Below are positions 54,912 through 64,000 of a stretch of DNA of 64,000 nucleotides, piece after piece. Position numbers and translations under genes: made by a program. How positions within the stretch are numbered: the first letter of the stretch is position 1; each line of letters begins with the position of its first letter. Source of the DNA: Rhodospirillaceae bacterium (lineage in GTDB: Bacteria > Pseudomonadota > Alphaproteobacteria > Rhodospirillales > UBA2165); contig JABIHH010000083.1 of NCBI GenBank assembly GCA_018649725.1, positions 95,714 through 159,713 on the forward strand. Direction: 5' to 3'. The notes below the pieces were generated by a model. That model made no database searches. It had not been told where the DNA came from and was given only the letters and a program-made list of their open reading frames with translations.

Positions 54912-56279
54912 TTATTCAGCAGCAACGTCCGGCAATTCAGCCAATGCCGCATCTAATTTATCTTTGTCGAACTGAACATCTTGCAGGTTTCCGGCAAAGT
55001 AGTCGGTATAGGCCTGCATATCGAAATGCCCATGGCCTGAAAGATTGAACAGAATGGTTTTAGACTGTCCCTCTTCTTTACAGACCAAAGCTTCCGCAAT
55101 TGCACCCCGCACCGCATGACTTGATTCCGGTGCCGGCACAATGCCTTCAGCGCGGGCAAAATCGACCGCCGCTTTAAAGCATTCTGTTTGATCGTAGGCG
55201 CGTGCTTCGATTGCATCCAGTTCCAACAAATGGCTAACCAGCGGCGCCATGCCGTGATAACGCAAACCACCGGCGTGAATGCCGGGCGGCACAAAAGCCG
55301 AACCAAGGGTATGCATCTTAACCAATGGTGTAAGATGCCCGGTATCACCAAAGTCATAGGCATAGCGACCCTGGGTCAAGGTCGGACAGGCAGCAGGCTC
55401 AACTGCGATGGCGCGCACGGATTTACCGCCTCTAAAGCCTTCGCCCAAGAACGGAAAGGCAAGACCAGCAAAGTTACTGCCACCACCCGCACAACCGATC
55501 ACGATATCAGGATAATCATCTGCCATATCCAGCTGCTCGATGGCTTCCTGGCCGATCACCGTTTGATGGGTCAAAACATGATTGAGCACGCTGCCCAAAG
55601 AATATTTGGTATCATCATTGGTCGCCGCGATCTCCACGGCTTCTGAAATCGCAATACCGAGACTACCGGTTGAGTCCGGGTCTTGTTCAAGAATAGCCCG
55701 ACCCGAATTGGTTTCATCACTCGGCGAAGCCACACAACGCGCACCATAGGTCTCCATCAACGCCCGGCGATAAGGTTTTTGCTCAAAGCTCACCTTCACC
55801 ATATAGACATCGACTTCGAGGCCAAATAGAGCACCGGCAAAGGCAATCGAAGAGCCCCACTGACCCGCACCGGTCTCTGTCGTGAGACGCCTGGTACCTT
55901 CTTCTTTGTTGTAGAAAGCCTGGGCAATAGCGGTGTTGGGCTTATGGCTGCCAGCCGGGCTCACGCCCTCATATTTGTAATAAATATGTGCCGGCGTATC
56001 GAGTGCCTTTTCAAGCCGTCTGGCCCGAAAGAGCGGCGATGGACGCCATTGTCGATAAACGTCACGCACTGGGTCCGGAATTTCAATTTCCCGCTCGGTG
56101 CTGACTTCCTGCATGATAAGCGCCATTGGAAATAATGGTGCAAGATCTTCTGGTCCAATCGGCTGGCCGGTGCCGGGATGCATAACCGGTGCCAAAGGCT
56201 CCGGTAGATCGGCGGCTATGTTATACCAACTTTTTGGCATCCTGTTTTCTTCCAGGACATATTTTACGGTGTCATTCAT
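54912..56279 (-). CDS. Tryptophan synthase beta-like protein TrpB2
   Basis: 455 residues, longer than canonical TrpB and of the TrpB2 type. The PLP lysine is in [29 protein letters not shown] follows, and the phosphate-binding loop is [13 protein letters not shown]. TrpB2 proteins join serine and indole, or act as serine deaminases, without a TrpA partner; no trpA is nearby. It stands alone between a DUF1015 pair and degP. Confidence 0.88.
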   Translation of the reverse strand: MNDTVKYVLEENRMPKSWYNIAADLPEPLAPVMHPGTGQPIGPEDLAPLFPMALIMQEVSTEREIEIPDPVRDVYRQWRPSPLFRARRLEKALDTPAHIYYKYEGVSPAGSHKPNTAIAQAFYNKEEGTRRLTTETGAGQWGSSIAFAGALFGLEVDVYMVKVSFEQKPYRRALMETYGARCVASPSDETNSGRAILEQDPDSTGSLGIAISEAVEIAATNDDTKYSLGSVLNHVLTHQTVIGQEAIEQLDMADDYPDIVIGCAGGGSNFAGLAFPFLGEGFRGGKSVRAIAVEPAACPTLTQGRYAYDFGDTGHLTPLVKMHTLGSAFVPPGIHAGGLRYHGMAPLVSHLLELDAIEARAYDQTECFKAAVDFARAEGIVPAPESSHAVRGAIAEALVCKEEGQSKTILFNLSGHGHFDMQAYTDYFAGNLQDVQFDKDKLDAALAELPDVAAE

Positions 56280-56380
56280 TTTGACGACCCCTCCCTATTT
56301 TAAAAGTTAGAACTTGAGAATTAAACAGTAGTTCTGTGTTGAAAGCGAGTCCTTGACCAAAGCCAAGTTGAAAAGGGGGC

Positions 56381-56408
56381 AAAAAAAACAGCACCCGAAG
56401 GTGCCGCT
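56381..56408 (-). terminator. Intrinsic terminator of the degP gene
   Basis: On the reverse strand CGGCACC pairs with GGTGCTG around a TTCG tetraloop and is followed by eight T residues. It begins about 26 bp after the degP stop and separates it from trpB2. Confidence 0.9.
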
Positions 56409-56433
56409 TAATCTCATTTGAATATGTAGAAGC

Positions 56434-57897
56434 CTATTTTTTGGTCAGCCTCAAAGCAACAAAGCGTAACCCTGCCTGCCCTTCGATCAAGAGCAACACG
56501 GATTTCCGGCCAGAAGATTTGGCATCATTTACACGTTTTTTAACTTCTGAGGGTGAGCTAACCTCGTTTTGACTTACCTCGACAATAACATCACCGGCTT
56601 TGATGGCCTTTTCAGCCGCGGCACCATCTTTATCGACAGCAACGATGACAACGCCTTTGGCCTTTTTTTGAAGGTTGAAGCGTTTACGAGTGCCTTCGGT
56701 AAGACTGCCAACACTCAAACCCAGCGTCTCAATTTTTAACTCTTCTTCTTTTGCACCACCGTCACCCGGCTTAGTACTTTTTTTCACGACCTGCTCTTCA
56801 TCCAGTTCGCCAACACTGACCTTGGTCATCACTTTTTTGCCATCTCGCCATAACTCAACATCGACTTTCTTATCGATATCGGTTTCAGCGACGATCTTCG
56901 GCAAATTGCGCATTTCTTTGACCGGCTGATTGTTAAATTTCAAAATCACATCACCGGCTTTAATATTACCTTTAGCCGCCGGGCTGTTCTCTGTGACGCT
57001 GGCGACCAGCGCACCTTCAGATTTTTTGAGCCCCAGGCTCTCGGCAATCTCATCCGTGACTTTTTGAATACGCACGCCAAGCCAACCGCGCCGGGTTTTG
57101 CCGTATTTAACCAGCTGATTGATGATGTTATTGGCGATGCGGGACGGGATGGAAAAACCAATACCGATACTGCCGCCGGAAGGTGAGAAGATAGCTGTAT
57201 TGATACCGATCACTTCACCAGCCAAATTAAACAACGGGCCACCCGAATTGCCGCGGTTGATAGACGCATCGGTTTGAATGAAATCATCATAGGGGCCTGA
57301 ATTAATGTTCCGGCCACGCGCCGAGACAATACCGGCGGTCACGGTGCCGCCAAGACCAAACGGATTGCCGATGGCCACAACCCAATCGCCAACGCGCATT
57401 TTATCGGAATCGCCAAGCTTAACTGACGGTAGATCTTTCTTAGGCTTCACTCGGAGAACCGCAATGTCCGTCTTGGGATCGCGGCCAATAACTTCGGCTT
57501 TGAGGGTTTCATTATTGTGCAATATGACTGTGATTTCATCGGCATCCTGGATAACGTGATTATTTGTTATCACGATGCCCTTCTTGTCGATGATAAAACC
57601 TGAGCCCAGCGACGTCGATTTGCGCTGTTGTTGAGGCCGGTTACGATCAAAAAAATCTTTGAAAAATTCTTCAAATTGAGAGCCGGGAGGAAATTGTGGC
57701 AGCTCGGGTGCCTTACCAGCGCCCTGCTTTGTTGTCGCGGTGGTGGAAATATTAACCACCGCCGGCAACAGCTTTTCAGCCAAATCGGCAAAACTATCAG
57801 GTGCCGAGCGCGCGCTCACACTGGATGCAACTAAAACAATTGTCAGCAGCAATGGAATAAATGTTAGGTGAAAACGGTTACCAATAAGTCGCGTCAC
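56434..57897 (-). CDS. degP: Do-family periplasmic serine protease (DegP/DegQ type)
   Basis: 487 residues. An N-terminal signal peptide ([17 protein letters not shown]) is followed by the trypsin-like domain with His114 (TNNHVIQ), Asp144 ([11 protein letters not shown]) and Ser218 (NRGNSGGPL), then two PDZ domains (residues ~270-375 and ~395-485). It degrades or refolds misfolded envelope proteins. It lies upstream of trpB2 and downstream of DUF2065-hflC-hflK in the same direction, an arrangement common in alphaproteobacteria. Confidence 0.94.
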   Translation of the reverse strand: MTRLIGNRFHLTFIPLLLTIVLVASSVSARSAPDSFADLAEKLLPAVVNISTTATTKQGAGKAPELPQFPPGSQFEEFFKDFFDRNRPQQQRKSTSLGSGFIIDKKGIVITNNHVIQDADEITVILHNNETLKAEVIGRDPKTDIAVLRVKPKKDLPSVKLGDSDKMRVGDWVVAIGNPFGLGGTVTAGIVSARGRNINSGPYDDFIQTDASINRGNSGGPLFNLAGEVIGINTAIFSPSGGSIGIGFSIPSRIANNIINQLVKYGKTRRGWLGVRIQKVTDEIAESLGLKKSEGALVASVTENSPAAKGNIKAGDVILKFNNQPVKEMRNLPKIVAETDIDKKVDVELWRDGKKVMTKVSVGELDEEQVVKKSTKPGDGGAKEEELKIETLGLSVGSLTEGTRKRFNLQKKAKGVVIVAVDKDGAAAEKAIKAGDVIVEVSQNEVSSPSEVKKRVNDAKSSGRKSVLLLIEGQAGLRFVALRLTKK

Positions 57898-57997
57898 GCT
57901 TAATTCTCCGGTTTAAAATTTCGTTGAGCCTTTATATAGATCAAATTGCGTCAAAAACAGGGCGAAATACAACTCACCAAGCATAAATTTTGCGTGA

Positions 57998-58183
57998 CTA
58001 GCTGCGGACCAACCACACCAAGGCCACGCCAGCGATTACCGCGGTCAGTCCAGCACGACGAAGCGCCGTGTCTGGTTGGTCTAAAATTTGTAACATGAAT
58101 TTTTTCATCGCTTCTGGAAAGAGCGCATAAAGCGCTCCTTCCAGAGCAATTGCGAGAGCGATGGCAGTGAGAAGATCGGTCAT
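57998..58183 (-). CDS. DUF2065 small membrane protein
   Basis: 61 residues with two hydrophobic helices and the family motif ALEGALYALFPEAMKKFM. Members are regularly found just after hflC and before degP, as here (21 bp after hflC). The function is not known; the context suggests a link to membrane proteolysis by the HflKC-FtsH complex. Confidence 0.9.
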   Translation of the reverse strand: MTDLLTAIALAIALEGALYALFPEAMKKFMLQILDQPDTALRRAGLTAVIAGVALVWLVRS

Positions 58184-58204
58184 GTGATCGCCTTCTCCCG
58201 GCCG

Positions 58205-59083
58205 CTATTTAGCAGATTTTTTACCGGTCATATTGCCAAAGAACTTGAAGAAGTCAGAATCCGGCGACAACACCATGGTCGTGCCTTCACCAAACGCTTC
58301 GTTATAAGCTTCCATCGAGCGATAAAACTCAAAGAACTCCTGATCTTTGCCAAAGGCTTCATTCAAGATAACAGTTTTCGAACCTTCACCTTGACCACGT
58401 AAAATCTGCGCCTGCTTTTGCGCTTCGGCCAAAATAATTGTCCGATCACGATCCGCTTCGGCCTGCGTTTTAGCTTTCAGCTCGGCACCTTGAGCACGCA
58501 GCTTAGCGGCCTCGGCAACACGCTGAGAGCGCATCCGATTATAAACCGATTGCGATGTCGTTTCCGGCAAGTCGGTCCGACCGATCCTGACATCAACAAC
58601 TTCGATGCCAAATTGCGGTGCTTGTAACTTCAATTGTGCGGTAATGCGGTGCATGACGTCATCGCGTTTATTCGACAACATATCGCCCAGCAGAACTTTA
58701 CCAACTTCAGAACGCACCGTCGCGTTTAGACGTCCACCAAAGATTTGACGGAAATTTGCATCGGTTTGAGCCGTTTTCAAGAATTCCAACGGATCGATAA
58801 TTTTATAACGCACAAAAGAATCAACGTTGATCCGCTTTTGGTCATTCAAAATAATTTCCTGTGCCGGTGGATCGAGATCCAAAATACGGCGGTCATAGAA
58901 AGTAACATTTTGAACAAACGGCAATTTGACTTTCAAACCTGGTGTCGATTCTACCCGCACCGGATTACCAAATTGCAGAACCAAAGCTTGTTGGGTCTGA
59001 TGAACTGTGAACAAAGACGCCGAGGCCAGAACACCGGCAACAACGACGACAACACCTATAACGGCGAGAACAACTTTATTCAT
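58205..59083 (-). CDS. hflC: HflC, modulator of FtsH protease
   Basis: 292 residues. One N-terminal membrane helix (VVLAVIGVVVVVAGVLA), an SPFH/prohibitin domain (VHQTQQALVLQFGNPVR, DRRILDLDPPAQEI), and a C-terminal coiled coil (LRAQGAELKAKTQAEADRDR). With HflK it forms the large periplasmic cage that regulates FtsH. Its ATG shares one base with the hflK stop (TAATG), so the two are translationally coupled. Confidence 0.96.
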   Translation of the reverse strand: MNKVVLAVIGVVVVVAGVLASASLFTVHQTQQALVLQFGNPVRVESTPGLKVKLPFVQNVTFYDRRILDLDPPAQEIILNDQKRINVDSFVRYKIIDPLEFLKTAQTDANFRQIFGGRLNATVRSEVGKVLLGDMLSNKRDDVMHRITAQLKLQAPQFGIEVVDVRIGRTDLPETTSQSVYNRMRSQRVAEAAKLRAQGAELKAKTQAEADRDRTIILAEAQKQAQILRGQGEGSKTVILNEAFGKDQEFFEFYRSMEAYNEAFGEGTTMVLSPDSDFFKFFGNMTGKKSAK

Positions 59084-60204
59084 TAGTTTGCTCCTTCGCT
59101 ACGTTTCTTAATTTCAGGAAGTGGGAGATACGGCACAACACCGGGGCCGCCCTGACCTTTATCGATAATCACTTTTTCAGAATCCTTTAAGACTTGCTGC
59201 ATCCGCTCCAAGTATAAACGCGAACGTGTCACTTCCTTACCGCCCTTGTAAGCCTCATAAACAGAGAGGAAGCGTTTGGCTTCACCTTCGGATTCACGGA
59301 TCATCTTCTCTTTAAACGCCGTTGCCTCCTGGATCATGCGTTCTGCTTCACCTTTTGCTTTTGGAATAATATCATTGGCATAAGCCTGCGCTTCGTTTTG
59401 TTGACGTTCCCGGTCCTGCTTGGCCCGCTGCACATCGTTAAACGCATCAATCACCTGTTTAGGCGGCTCCACTTTCTGCAACTTCACGGAATCGATGAAC
59501 ACGCCGGCGCCATAGCTATCCAGAATTTTCTGGAGAACTTCATGGGTTTTGCTTTCCACTTGCTGGCGTTGCTTGGCCAAAGCATCCTCGAGGGTGTTTT
59601 GACCAACGATCTCACGAATGGCACTTTCAGAGGCCAATTTCACGGTCTCTTGAGGATTTCTAATATTGAACAAAAAATCAGCTGCATTTTTGATGCGCCA
59701 CTGAACTTGGTAATCAATATCGATGATGTTTTGATCACCGGTCAACATCAGGCTTTCTTCCGGCACATCGCGAACACTCGAATTTTGCGAGCCTCCTGAG
59801 CCTAATTCGCGAAAGCCAACGCTGGTGATATTCGTGTTGGTTACGTCAGGCGTCAGAACTTGACCAATTGGCCCTGGGAACCAGTAGTTAAGACCTGGGC
59901 TGGTGCGTTTAACAAACTCTCCAAACAACAGTTCAACGCCCTGCTCACTTGGCTGCACCCGGTAAAAGCCGGTACCCAGCCAAACGACAAGCGCGGCCAG
60001 AACCAATAACACAATCCGGCGTCCGCCACCGCCGCCGCTCGGAATAAATTTTTTAAACTTATCCTGGCTGCGCCGTAGCATTTCTTCGATGTCAGGTGGT
60101 TGTTGACCTGAAGGGCCGCCACCGCCGCCTCCCCAAGGTCCTTGTCCGCCACCACCGCCGCCTGATCCGCCCCAAGGGCCTCCGCGTTGGGTATCCCACG
60201 CCAT
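59083..60204 (-). CDS. hflK: HflK, modulator of FtsH protease
   Basis: 373 residues. The cytoplasmic N terminus is rich in Gly, Trp and Pro (MAWDTQRGGPWGG), followed by a membrane helix near residue 50-66 (LLVLAALVVWLGTGFYRV) and an SPFH domain with VQPSEQGVELLFGEFV. The C-terminal coiled coil contains QRAKQDRERQQNEAQAYAND. It is the first gene of hflK-hflC-DUF2065-degP, divergent from mrp. Confidence 0.95.
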   Translation of the reverse strand: MAWDTQRGGPWGGSGGGGGGQGPWGGGGGGPSGQQPPDIEEMLRRSQDKFKKFIPSGGGGGRRIVLLVLAALVVWLGTGFYRVQPSEQGVELLFGEFVKRTSPGLNYWFPGPIGQVLTPDVTNTNITSVGFRELGSGGSQNSSVRDVPEESLMLTGDQNIIDIDYQVQWRIKNAADFLFNIRNPQETVKLASESAIREIVGQNTLEDALAKQRQQVESKTHEVLQKILDSYGAGVFIDSVKLQKVEPPKQVIDAFNDVQRAKQDRERQQNEAQAYANDIIPKAKGEAERMIQEATAFKEKMIRESEGEAKRFLSVYEAYKGGKEVTRSRLYLERMQQVLKDSEKVIIDKGQGGPGVVPYLPLPEIKKRSEGAN

Positions 60205-60407
60205 GTCTTTTTCCTTATTCTCTGAATACGCGATCTGAATTGACCGCGTAATTTTATATTTTAGTTGTTTGCAAAATAGTGCCCATTAACTTATTCCTGC
60301 CTTATATGACAGGTTTAGCACCCATGCAACGGTCACTCACGCTTGATTTACCGATTTGGGTGACTATTTGACCTCTTAGTAGTTTTTAATAATTCGGAGT
60401 CTTAGAT

Positions 60408-61502
60408 ATGGCGGAGATTACCGCTGAGCAAGTCCTAGCAGCCTTAAAAAACGTTAATGACCCAGATAAAGGCGAAAATATTGTCGATTTAGACATGATT
60501 GTCGGCCTCCAGCTCAAGGATGGCCATGTTGCCTTTGGCATTGAAGTTGAACCCGAGCGGGGCGCCAAGCTCGAACCGCTGCGAAAAGCCGCTGAAATGG
60601 CGGTGCATGATTTGCCCGGCGTTTTGACCGCGACCGTGGTTCTGACTGCCGAGCGCCCCGCTGATGCCGAGCCAGAGCCCGAGCAACCTCGAGGTGGTCC
60701 GCCGCCTGTGCCGGAACAAGCCGCTTTCCAAAAGATGGATTTGCTCGGCATTGATAATGTTATCGCTGTTGCCTCCGGTAAGGGTGGCGTCGGCAAATCA
60801 ACAACCGCGGTCAATCTGGCTCTCGCCATGGCGACCGAAGGTAAGCGGGTCGGCTTGTTGGACGCTGATATTTATGGCCCCTCTATTCCTCGGATGTTGG
60901 GCATTACCGAAAAGCCAACCCAGACGGCTGCCGGTCTGATCGCGCCCCTCGAAAATTATGGCATTAAATGCATGTCGATCGGCTTTTTGATCGAAGAAGA
61001 AACCGCAATGATCTGGCGGGGACCGATGGCAACGGGTGCGCTCGAGCAGCTAATCACTGACGTTGCCTGGGGTGAGCTTGACTGTCTGGTGCTTGATCTG
61101 CCGCCTGGAACCGGTGACATCCACCTTACCATGGCACAGCGCGTGCCGCTCGCTGGAGCGGTGATAGTCTCAACACCGCAAGACATTGCGCTCGCCGATG
61201 CCCGCAAAGGCCTCAACATGTTCGAGAAAGTTGATGTGCCGGTCTTGGGCTTGGTCGAAAATATGAGCTATTTCAGCTGCCCGCATTGTGGCGAACGCAC
61301 TGAAATTTTCAGTCATGGTGGTGCCCGAAAAGAGGCTGAGAAACTCGGTATGGATTTCTTGGGTGAAATTCCGCTCGATATCGTCATCCGCGAAACTTCT
61401 GATGATGGTCAGCCAATCGTTGCCTCAGATCCCTCGAGTGAACACACCGCCGCCTATCTCAACATCGCCGCAAAGGTATGGTCGAAGATCGATCCTAACT
61501 AA
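60408..61502 (+). CDS. mrp: Iron-sulfur cluster carrier protein Mrp/ApbC
   Basis: 364 residues. An N-terminal MIP18/DUF59 domain (residues 1-80), a Pro/Glu-rich linker, then the P-loop ATPase with the deviant Walker A ASGKGGVGKST (residues 122-132) and DLPPGTGDIHLTM. The cluster-binding CxxC is in YFSCPHCGERT. It transfers Fe-S clusters to target proteins. It is divergent from hflK and ends in a strong terminator. Confidence 0.95.
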   Translation: MAEITAEQVLAALKNVNDPDKGENIVDLDMIVGLQLKDGHVAFGIEVEPERGAKLEPLRKAAEMAVHDLPGVLTATVVLTAERPADAEPEPEQPRGGPPPVPEQAAFQKMDLLGIDNVIAVASGKGGVGKSTTAVNLALAMATEGKRVGLLDADIYGPSIPRMLGITEKPTQTAAGLIAPLENYGIKCMSIGFLIEEETAMIWRGPMATGALEQLITDVAWGELDCLVLDLPPGTGDIHLTMAQRVPLAGAVIVSTPQDIALADARKGLNMFEKVDVPVLGLVENMSYFSCPHCGERTEIFSHGGARKEAEKLGMDFLGEIPLDIVIRETSDDGQPIVASDPSSEHTAAYLNIAAKVWSKIDPN

Positions 61503-61611
61503 GGGACAATTAAAAGTCATTCTTATATTCGGATTCTCTTGTGTATTCAAAGCGTTAACACAAATTTAATAAAATAATATGTGCTAAAAACCGCATCACA
61601 CCAATTAATAG

Positions 61612-61651
61612 AAAATGGGGCTGATTTATTCCAAATCAGCCCCATTTTTTT
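61612..61651 (+). terminator. Intrinsic terminator after mrp
   Basis: AAAATGGGGCTGATTT pairs with AAATCAGCCCCATTTT around the five-base loop ATTCC, giving a 16-bp stem, and is followed by a T-run of seven. It lies about 110 bp after the mrp stop. The A-rich left arm makes it likely to work in both directions. Confidence 0.93.
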
Positions 61652-61985
61652 GTTTATTTTCAATGAATTATGACTGAATGCAGCTCTTTTTACGACATAG
61701 CGGAAATCACTTAGCCTTCCGCCCTTGCGATCAAGGGGATTCCCTAATACATCGGCTCATATAACAGTGCCTATAAAGGCCAGCCATGCTTCTTGAGTTT
61801 GTATAACAACTTATTGAAATTAAAGAGATTTAGTACACGTTTACATTCCGTTCACATAACGTTCAGCAGCTTGCAACGTCGCTCATGTAAATTGGAATCC
61901 ATAAAATAGGAAAACTGCGGCATTGCCCAATCGGCACGCCAAATTTTTTAAATCTTTAATTGTGAATTGAGTAAGCAAATTTAAT
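61652..61985. other. Regulatory spacer before the RTX gene
   Basis: 334 bp between the mrp terminator and the RTX protein start. It holds three 11-bp direct repeats (61838-61870), described separately, and no convincing open frame or hairpin. No clear -35/-10 pair could be assigned. Confidence 0.5.
61838..61870 (+). promoter_or_regulatory. Three 11-bp direct repeats, candidate response-regulator site
   Basis: CGTTTACATTC, CGTTCACATAA and CGTTCAGCAGC follow one another with no gap. The 11-bp period, one helical turn, with 7-bp conserved parts and 4-bp spacers, is the pattern of OmpR/PhoB-type response-regulator sites such as Pho boxes, though the consensus differs from CTGTCAT. The array starts 148 bp before the RTX ATG. 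Confidence 0.5.
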
Positions 61986-64000
61986 ATGGCCACCATCCAA
62001 ATAAAAACAACCGCCGGAGAAGCGGTCACCCTGCCAGATGGGGTTGATGTTGAAAATGCCGATTTCGAACAATTTGGTTTGGACCTCATCCTCACGACCG
62101 AGGATGGCACTGTGGTCGTCTTACATGACTATTTCTCTCATCGCACTCTGCCGAACATAAACCTTGCTTCCGGCGATGTTATGACTGGCGCTATTGTCGC
62201 CAATTTGGCCCAGGTCGATATAATTCAGCCGCTACCTAACATCCCCGGCGCGCCGTCTGGCAATGCTCCAACCGATCCGCAAAACGATGACCTCTCCGGT
62301 TTTGAAACGGCATCAGAAAGCAATAGTGGCCCGCAAGAAAACACATTTGAAGTTCAGGATGATCCAGAGCAAGATCCAGAACAAGACAATAGTGGTGGAT
62401 TTGAAACCGCAAGTGGTGAAGATGATGAAGTACCGCCGTCCTCTCCAGATTCCTTGTCATTTGATAATACCCCCGACCAAGATCTGGAGACAGATACTCA
62501 AGCCTCAGGTCCAGAACTCCCAACCACGCCACAGCCGATTTTTCGCGGCCCCGCCCAATCTCAAGGGTTCGAGCCGGAAACAACCAGCACAAATTCGACA
62601 ACACCAAATCGTGCACCGACCGTTGAGAATCAATCCGTAAACCTCCATGAGACCAACACCTTGGAGGGGCAACTCTCCGCTTCAGATCCTGACGGCGATG
62701 TCTTGAATTATGGGCTGCGCCCCAATGGCGAACCTGAAAACGGTACGGTATCTCTAAACAGTGATGGCTCATACAGCTATGTGCCAAACGCTGGTTTTAT
62801 TGGGAATGACAGCTTTCAATTTCGCGTCGGAGATGGCCAGGGCGGCGTTGGCACGGGGCGGATTGTCATTACTGTATTGGATGACCCTGATGCCGAAGAC
62901 AGCACGCAGACTGTCAATGAGAACGAAGTTCTGGTTGGTGATTTGCGCGGCGATATCACTGATCAAGACAGCGGAACGCACAATTTTGAATTAGTTGATG
63001 GCACTGACAACGGCACAATTATTCTCAATGCCGACGGCACCTACACCTTTACGCCAAATACAGATTTTGATGGCCCCGACAGCTTTAGCTATCGCGTCAC
63101 CGATGCAACAGGCGGCACGGATACGGCAACCGTCGATATTTCTGTCGCTAATGTTGTAGCAGCAAGTGACACCGGCGGCACCACCAGCGGCACTGATGGC
63201 GACGATGCGGTCACCGGTGGCACGGGCAACGATAGATTGCTCGGCGGCGATGGCAATGACCAATTGGCTGGCGGTGAAGGCAACGATACGCTTTATGGCG
63301 GCGAAGGCGATGACGAAATCGACGGCGGCTCTGGCAATGACAATCTCTATGGCGGCACTGACGATGACGAACTTTCAGGTGGCGAAGGCGCTGACCGCCT
63401 CTATGGCCAAACTGGTGAAGACATTCTCAATGGCGACGAAGGAGCCGATCGGCTCTATGGCGGCGATGATAATGATACGGTCAATGGCGGCACCGATAAC
63501 GATAGCCTCTATGGTGATGCCGGTGATGATATCATCAATGGCGGCGAAGGAGCGGATCGCATCTACGGCGGCGCGGGCGCAGATACCTTAGACGGCGGCA
63601 CCGGAAATGACAGTCTCTATATCGATGGTGATGACACCTTCACCGGCGGCGAAGGCGTTGATCGGGCTTATGTCCTAACTGACGATGACATGAATATTGA
63701 TTTGGCCACCTCTGAGATTGAGTACGTAAAATCAAACGAGGGCGATGACGTCCTGGACGCCTCTAGCTCATCCGCCAACACCTCGATTTATGGCCAAGGC
63801 GGCGCAGACAATATCGACGGCGGCAGCGGCATTGATCGCCTCTATGGCGGCAATGACAATGATGACATTGATGGCGGCGCGGGCAATGACAGCCTTTACG
63901 GTGACGCTGGCGACGACACTGTCAACGGCGGCGAAGGCAATGACCGTATTTATGGCGGCGACGGTGCTGACACGCTAAACGGCGGCGGTGGTGCTGAGGG
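61986..64000 (+). CDS. Large RTX/cadherin-like secreted protein (3' truncated by window end)
   Basis: The frame starts at ATG 61986 and stays open to the last base, 671 codons so far. Residues 1-85 form an adhesin-type prefix domain ([29 protein letters not shown]); ~85-215 is an acidic, Pro/Ser-rich linker with GFETAS twice; then two cadherin/tandem-95 repeats ([20 protein letters not shown] and [20 protein letters not shown]). From about residue 395 it is hemolysin-type calcium-binding nonapeptides ([11 protein letters not shown] and variants) to the edge. RTX repeats bind Ca2+ after type I secretion, so this is probably a biofilm adhesin or surface toxin; no secretion genes are in view. 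No signal peptide, as expected for type I export. Confidence 0.85.
   Translation, partial: MATIQIKTTAGEAVTLPDGVDVENADFEQFGLDLILTTEDGTVVVLHDYFSHRTLPNINLASGDVMTGAIVANLAQVDIIQPLPNIPGAPSGNAPTDPQNDDLSGFETASESNSGPQENTFEVQDDPEQDPEQDNSGGFETASGEDDEVPPSSPDSLSFDNTPDQDLETDTQASGPELPTTPQPIFRGPAQSQGFEPETTSTNSTTPNRAPTVENQSVNLHETNTLEGQLSASDPDGDVLNYGLRPNGEPENGTVSLNSDGSYSYVPNAGFIGNDSFQFRVGDGQGGVGTGRIVITVLDDPDAEDSTQTVNENEVLVGDLRGDITDQDSGTHNFELVDGTDNGTIILNADGTYTFTPNTDFDGPDSFSYRVTDATGGTDTATVDISVANVVAASDTGGTTSGTDGDDAVTGGTGNDRLLGGDGNDQLAGGEGNDTLYGGEGDDEIDGGSGNDNLYGGTDDDELSGGEGADRLYGQTGEDILNGDEGADRLYGGDDNDTVNGGTDNDSLYGDAGDDIINGGEGADRIYGGAGADTLDGGTGNDSLYIDGDDTFTGGEGVDRAYVLTDDDMNIDLATSEIEYVKSNEGDDVLDASSSSANTSIYGQGGADNIDGGSGIDRLYGGNDNDDIDGGAGNDSLYGDAGDDTVNGGEGNDRIYGGDGADTLNGGGGAE

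Noticed and set aside
63166..63978. Met/Ala/Thr-rich open frames in the RTX repeats
   Set aside because: They are off-frame readings of the GGxGND-coding repeats; the true frame starts at 61986.
63180..64000. CRISPR-like periodic repeats
   Set aside because: The periodicity is degenerate and codes for RTX nonapeptides; no unique spacers.

Overview
The window looks like a chromosomal segment of a free-living, probably marine alphaproteobacterium; this is inferred, since there is no rRNA to place it. Supporting signs are the housekeeping layout (mreBCD-mrdA-rodA; ilvI-ilvH-ilvC next to miaA; degP-DUF2065-hflC-hflK with divergent mrp), a tripartite tricarboxylate (TTT) transporter, many sulfatase and aromatic-catabolism genes, and alphaproteobacterial-style dispersed palindromes. 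No tRNA, rRNA, insertion sequence, prophage or CRISPR array is visible. Both window edges cut genes: a methyltransferase at the left and an RTX adhesin at the right.

Region 1-8.6 kb: a methyltransferase and a membrane phosphatase/sulfatase-fold enzyme, a beta-carbonic anhydrase, a two-gene lysine (saccharopine pathway) degradation operon, then a forward pair consisting of an AhpD/CMD-family protein and an amidohydrolase. The AhpD-like gene is interrupted by one in-frame TGA exactly where the second redox cysteine of a CxxC motif should stand, and it has a SECIS-like hairpin just downstream. I read it as a selenoprotein (CxxU).

Region 8.6-28.2 kb is catabolic. An 11-gene reverse-strand operon runs from a MarR regulator through a DUF3604 enzyme, TctC-TctB-TctA, a sulfatase, an esterase, a small protein, a DMT exporter, a DoxX-like protein and a GST. 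A second sulfatase is divergent from marR. Next to it, an IclR-controlled operon carries a quinone reductase, a homologue of the molybdenum pyrogallol-phloroglucinol transhydroxylase (both subunits), an orphan CoA-transferase subunit A and a class III extradiol dioxygenase. Together these suggest uptake, desulfation and ring processing of (sulfated) phenolic compounds, but no substrate is proven.

Region 28.2-31 kb is a small AT-rich island with a secreted protein of unknown function and a membrane-anchored caspase-like protease, a possible defence or cell-death effector. Region 31-37 kb is the rod-shape cluster. Region 37-48.7 kb holds two tiny membrane proteins, an antiporter, leuA with a leucine-rich leader peptide (predicted attenuator), a GrdB-related protein with CPVC in the redox site, arfB, an arylsulfotransferase-like beta-propeller, the ilv operon and miaA. 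Region 48.8-61.5 kb holds a catechol-2,3-dioxygenase-like enzyme, a PAS membrane protein, a flippase, GNAT and DUF1015 proteins, TrpB2, DegP, HflC/HflK and Mrp. The window ends in a large RTX/cadherin-type secreted protein preceded by three 11-bp direct repeats.

Best leads: the CxxU selenoprotein, the transhydroxylase operon (with an N-terminal SCP2-like fusion and a beta subunit that has lost Fe-S ligands), the caspase-like membrane protein, and the leuA leader.
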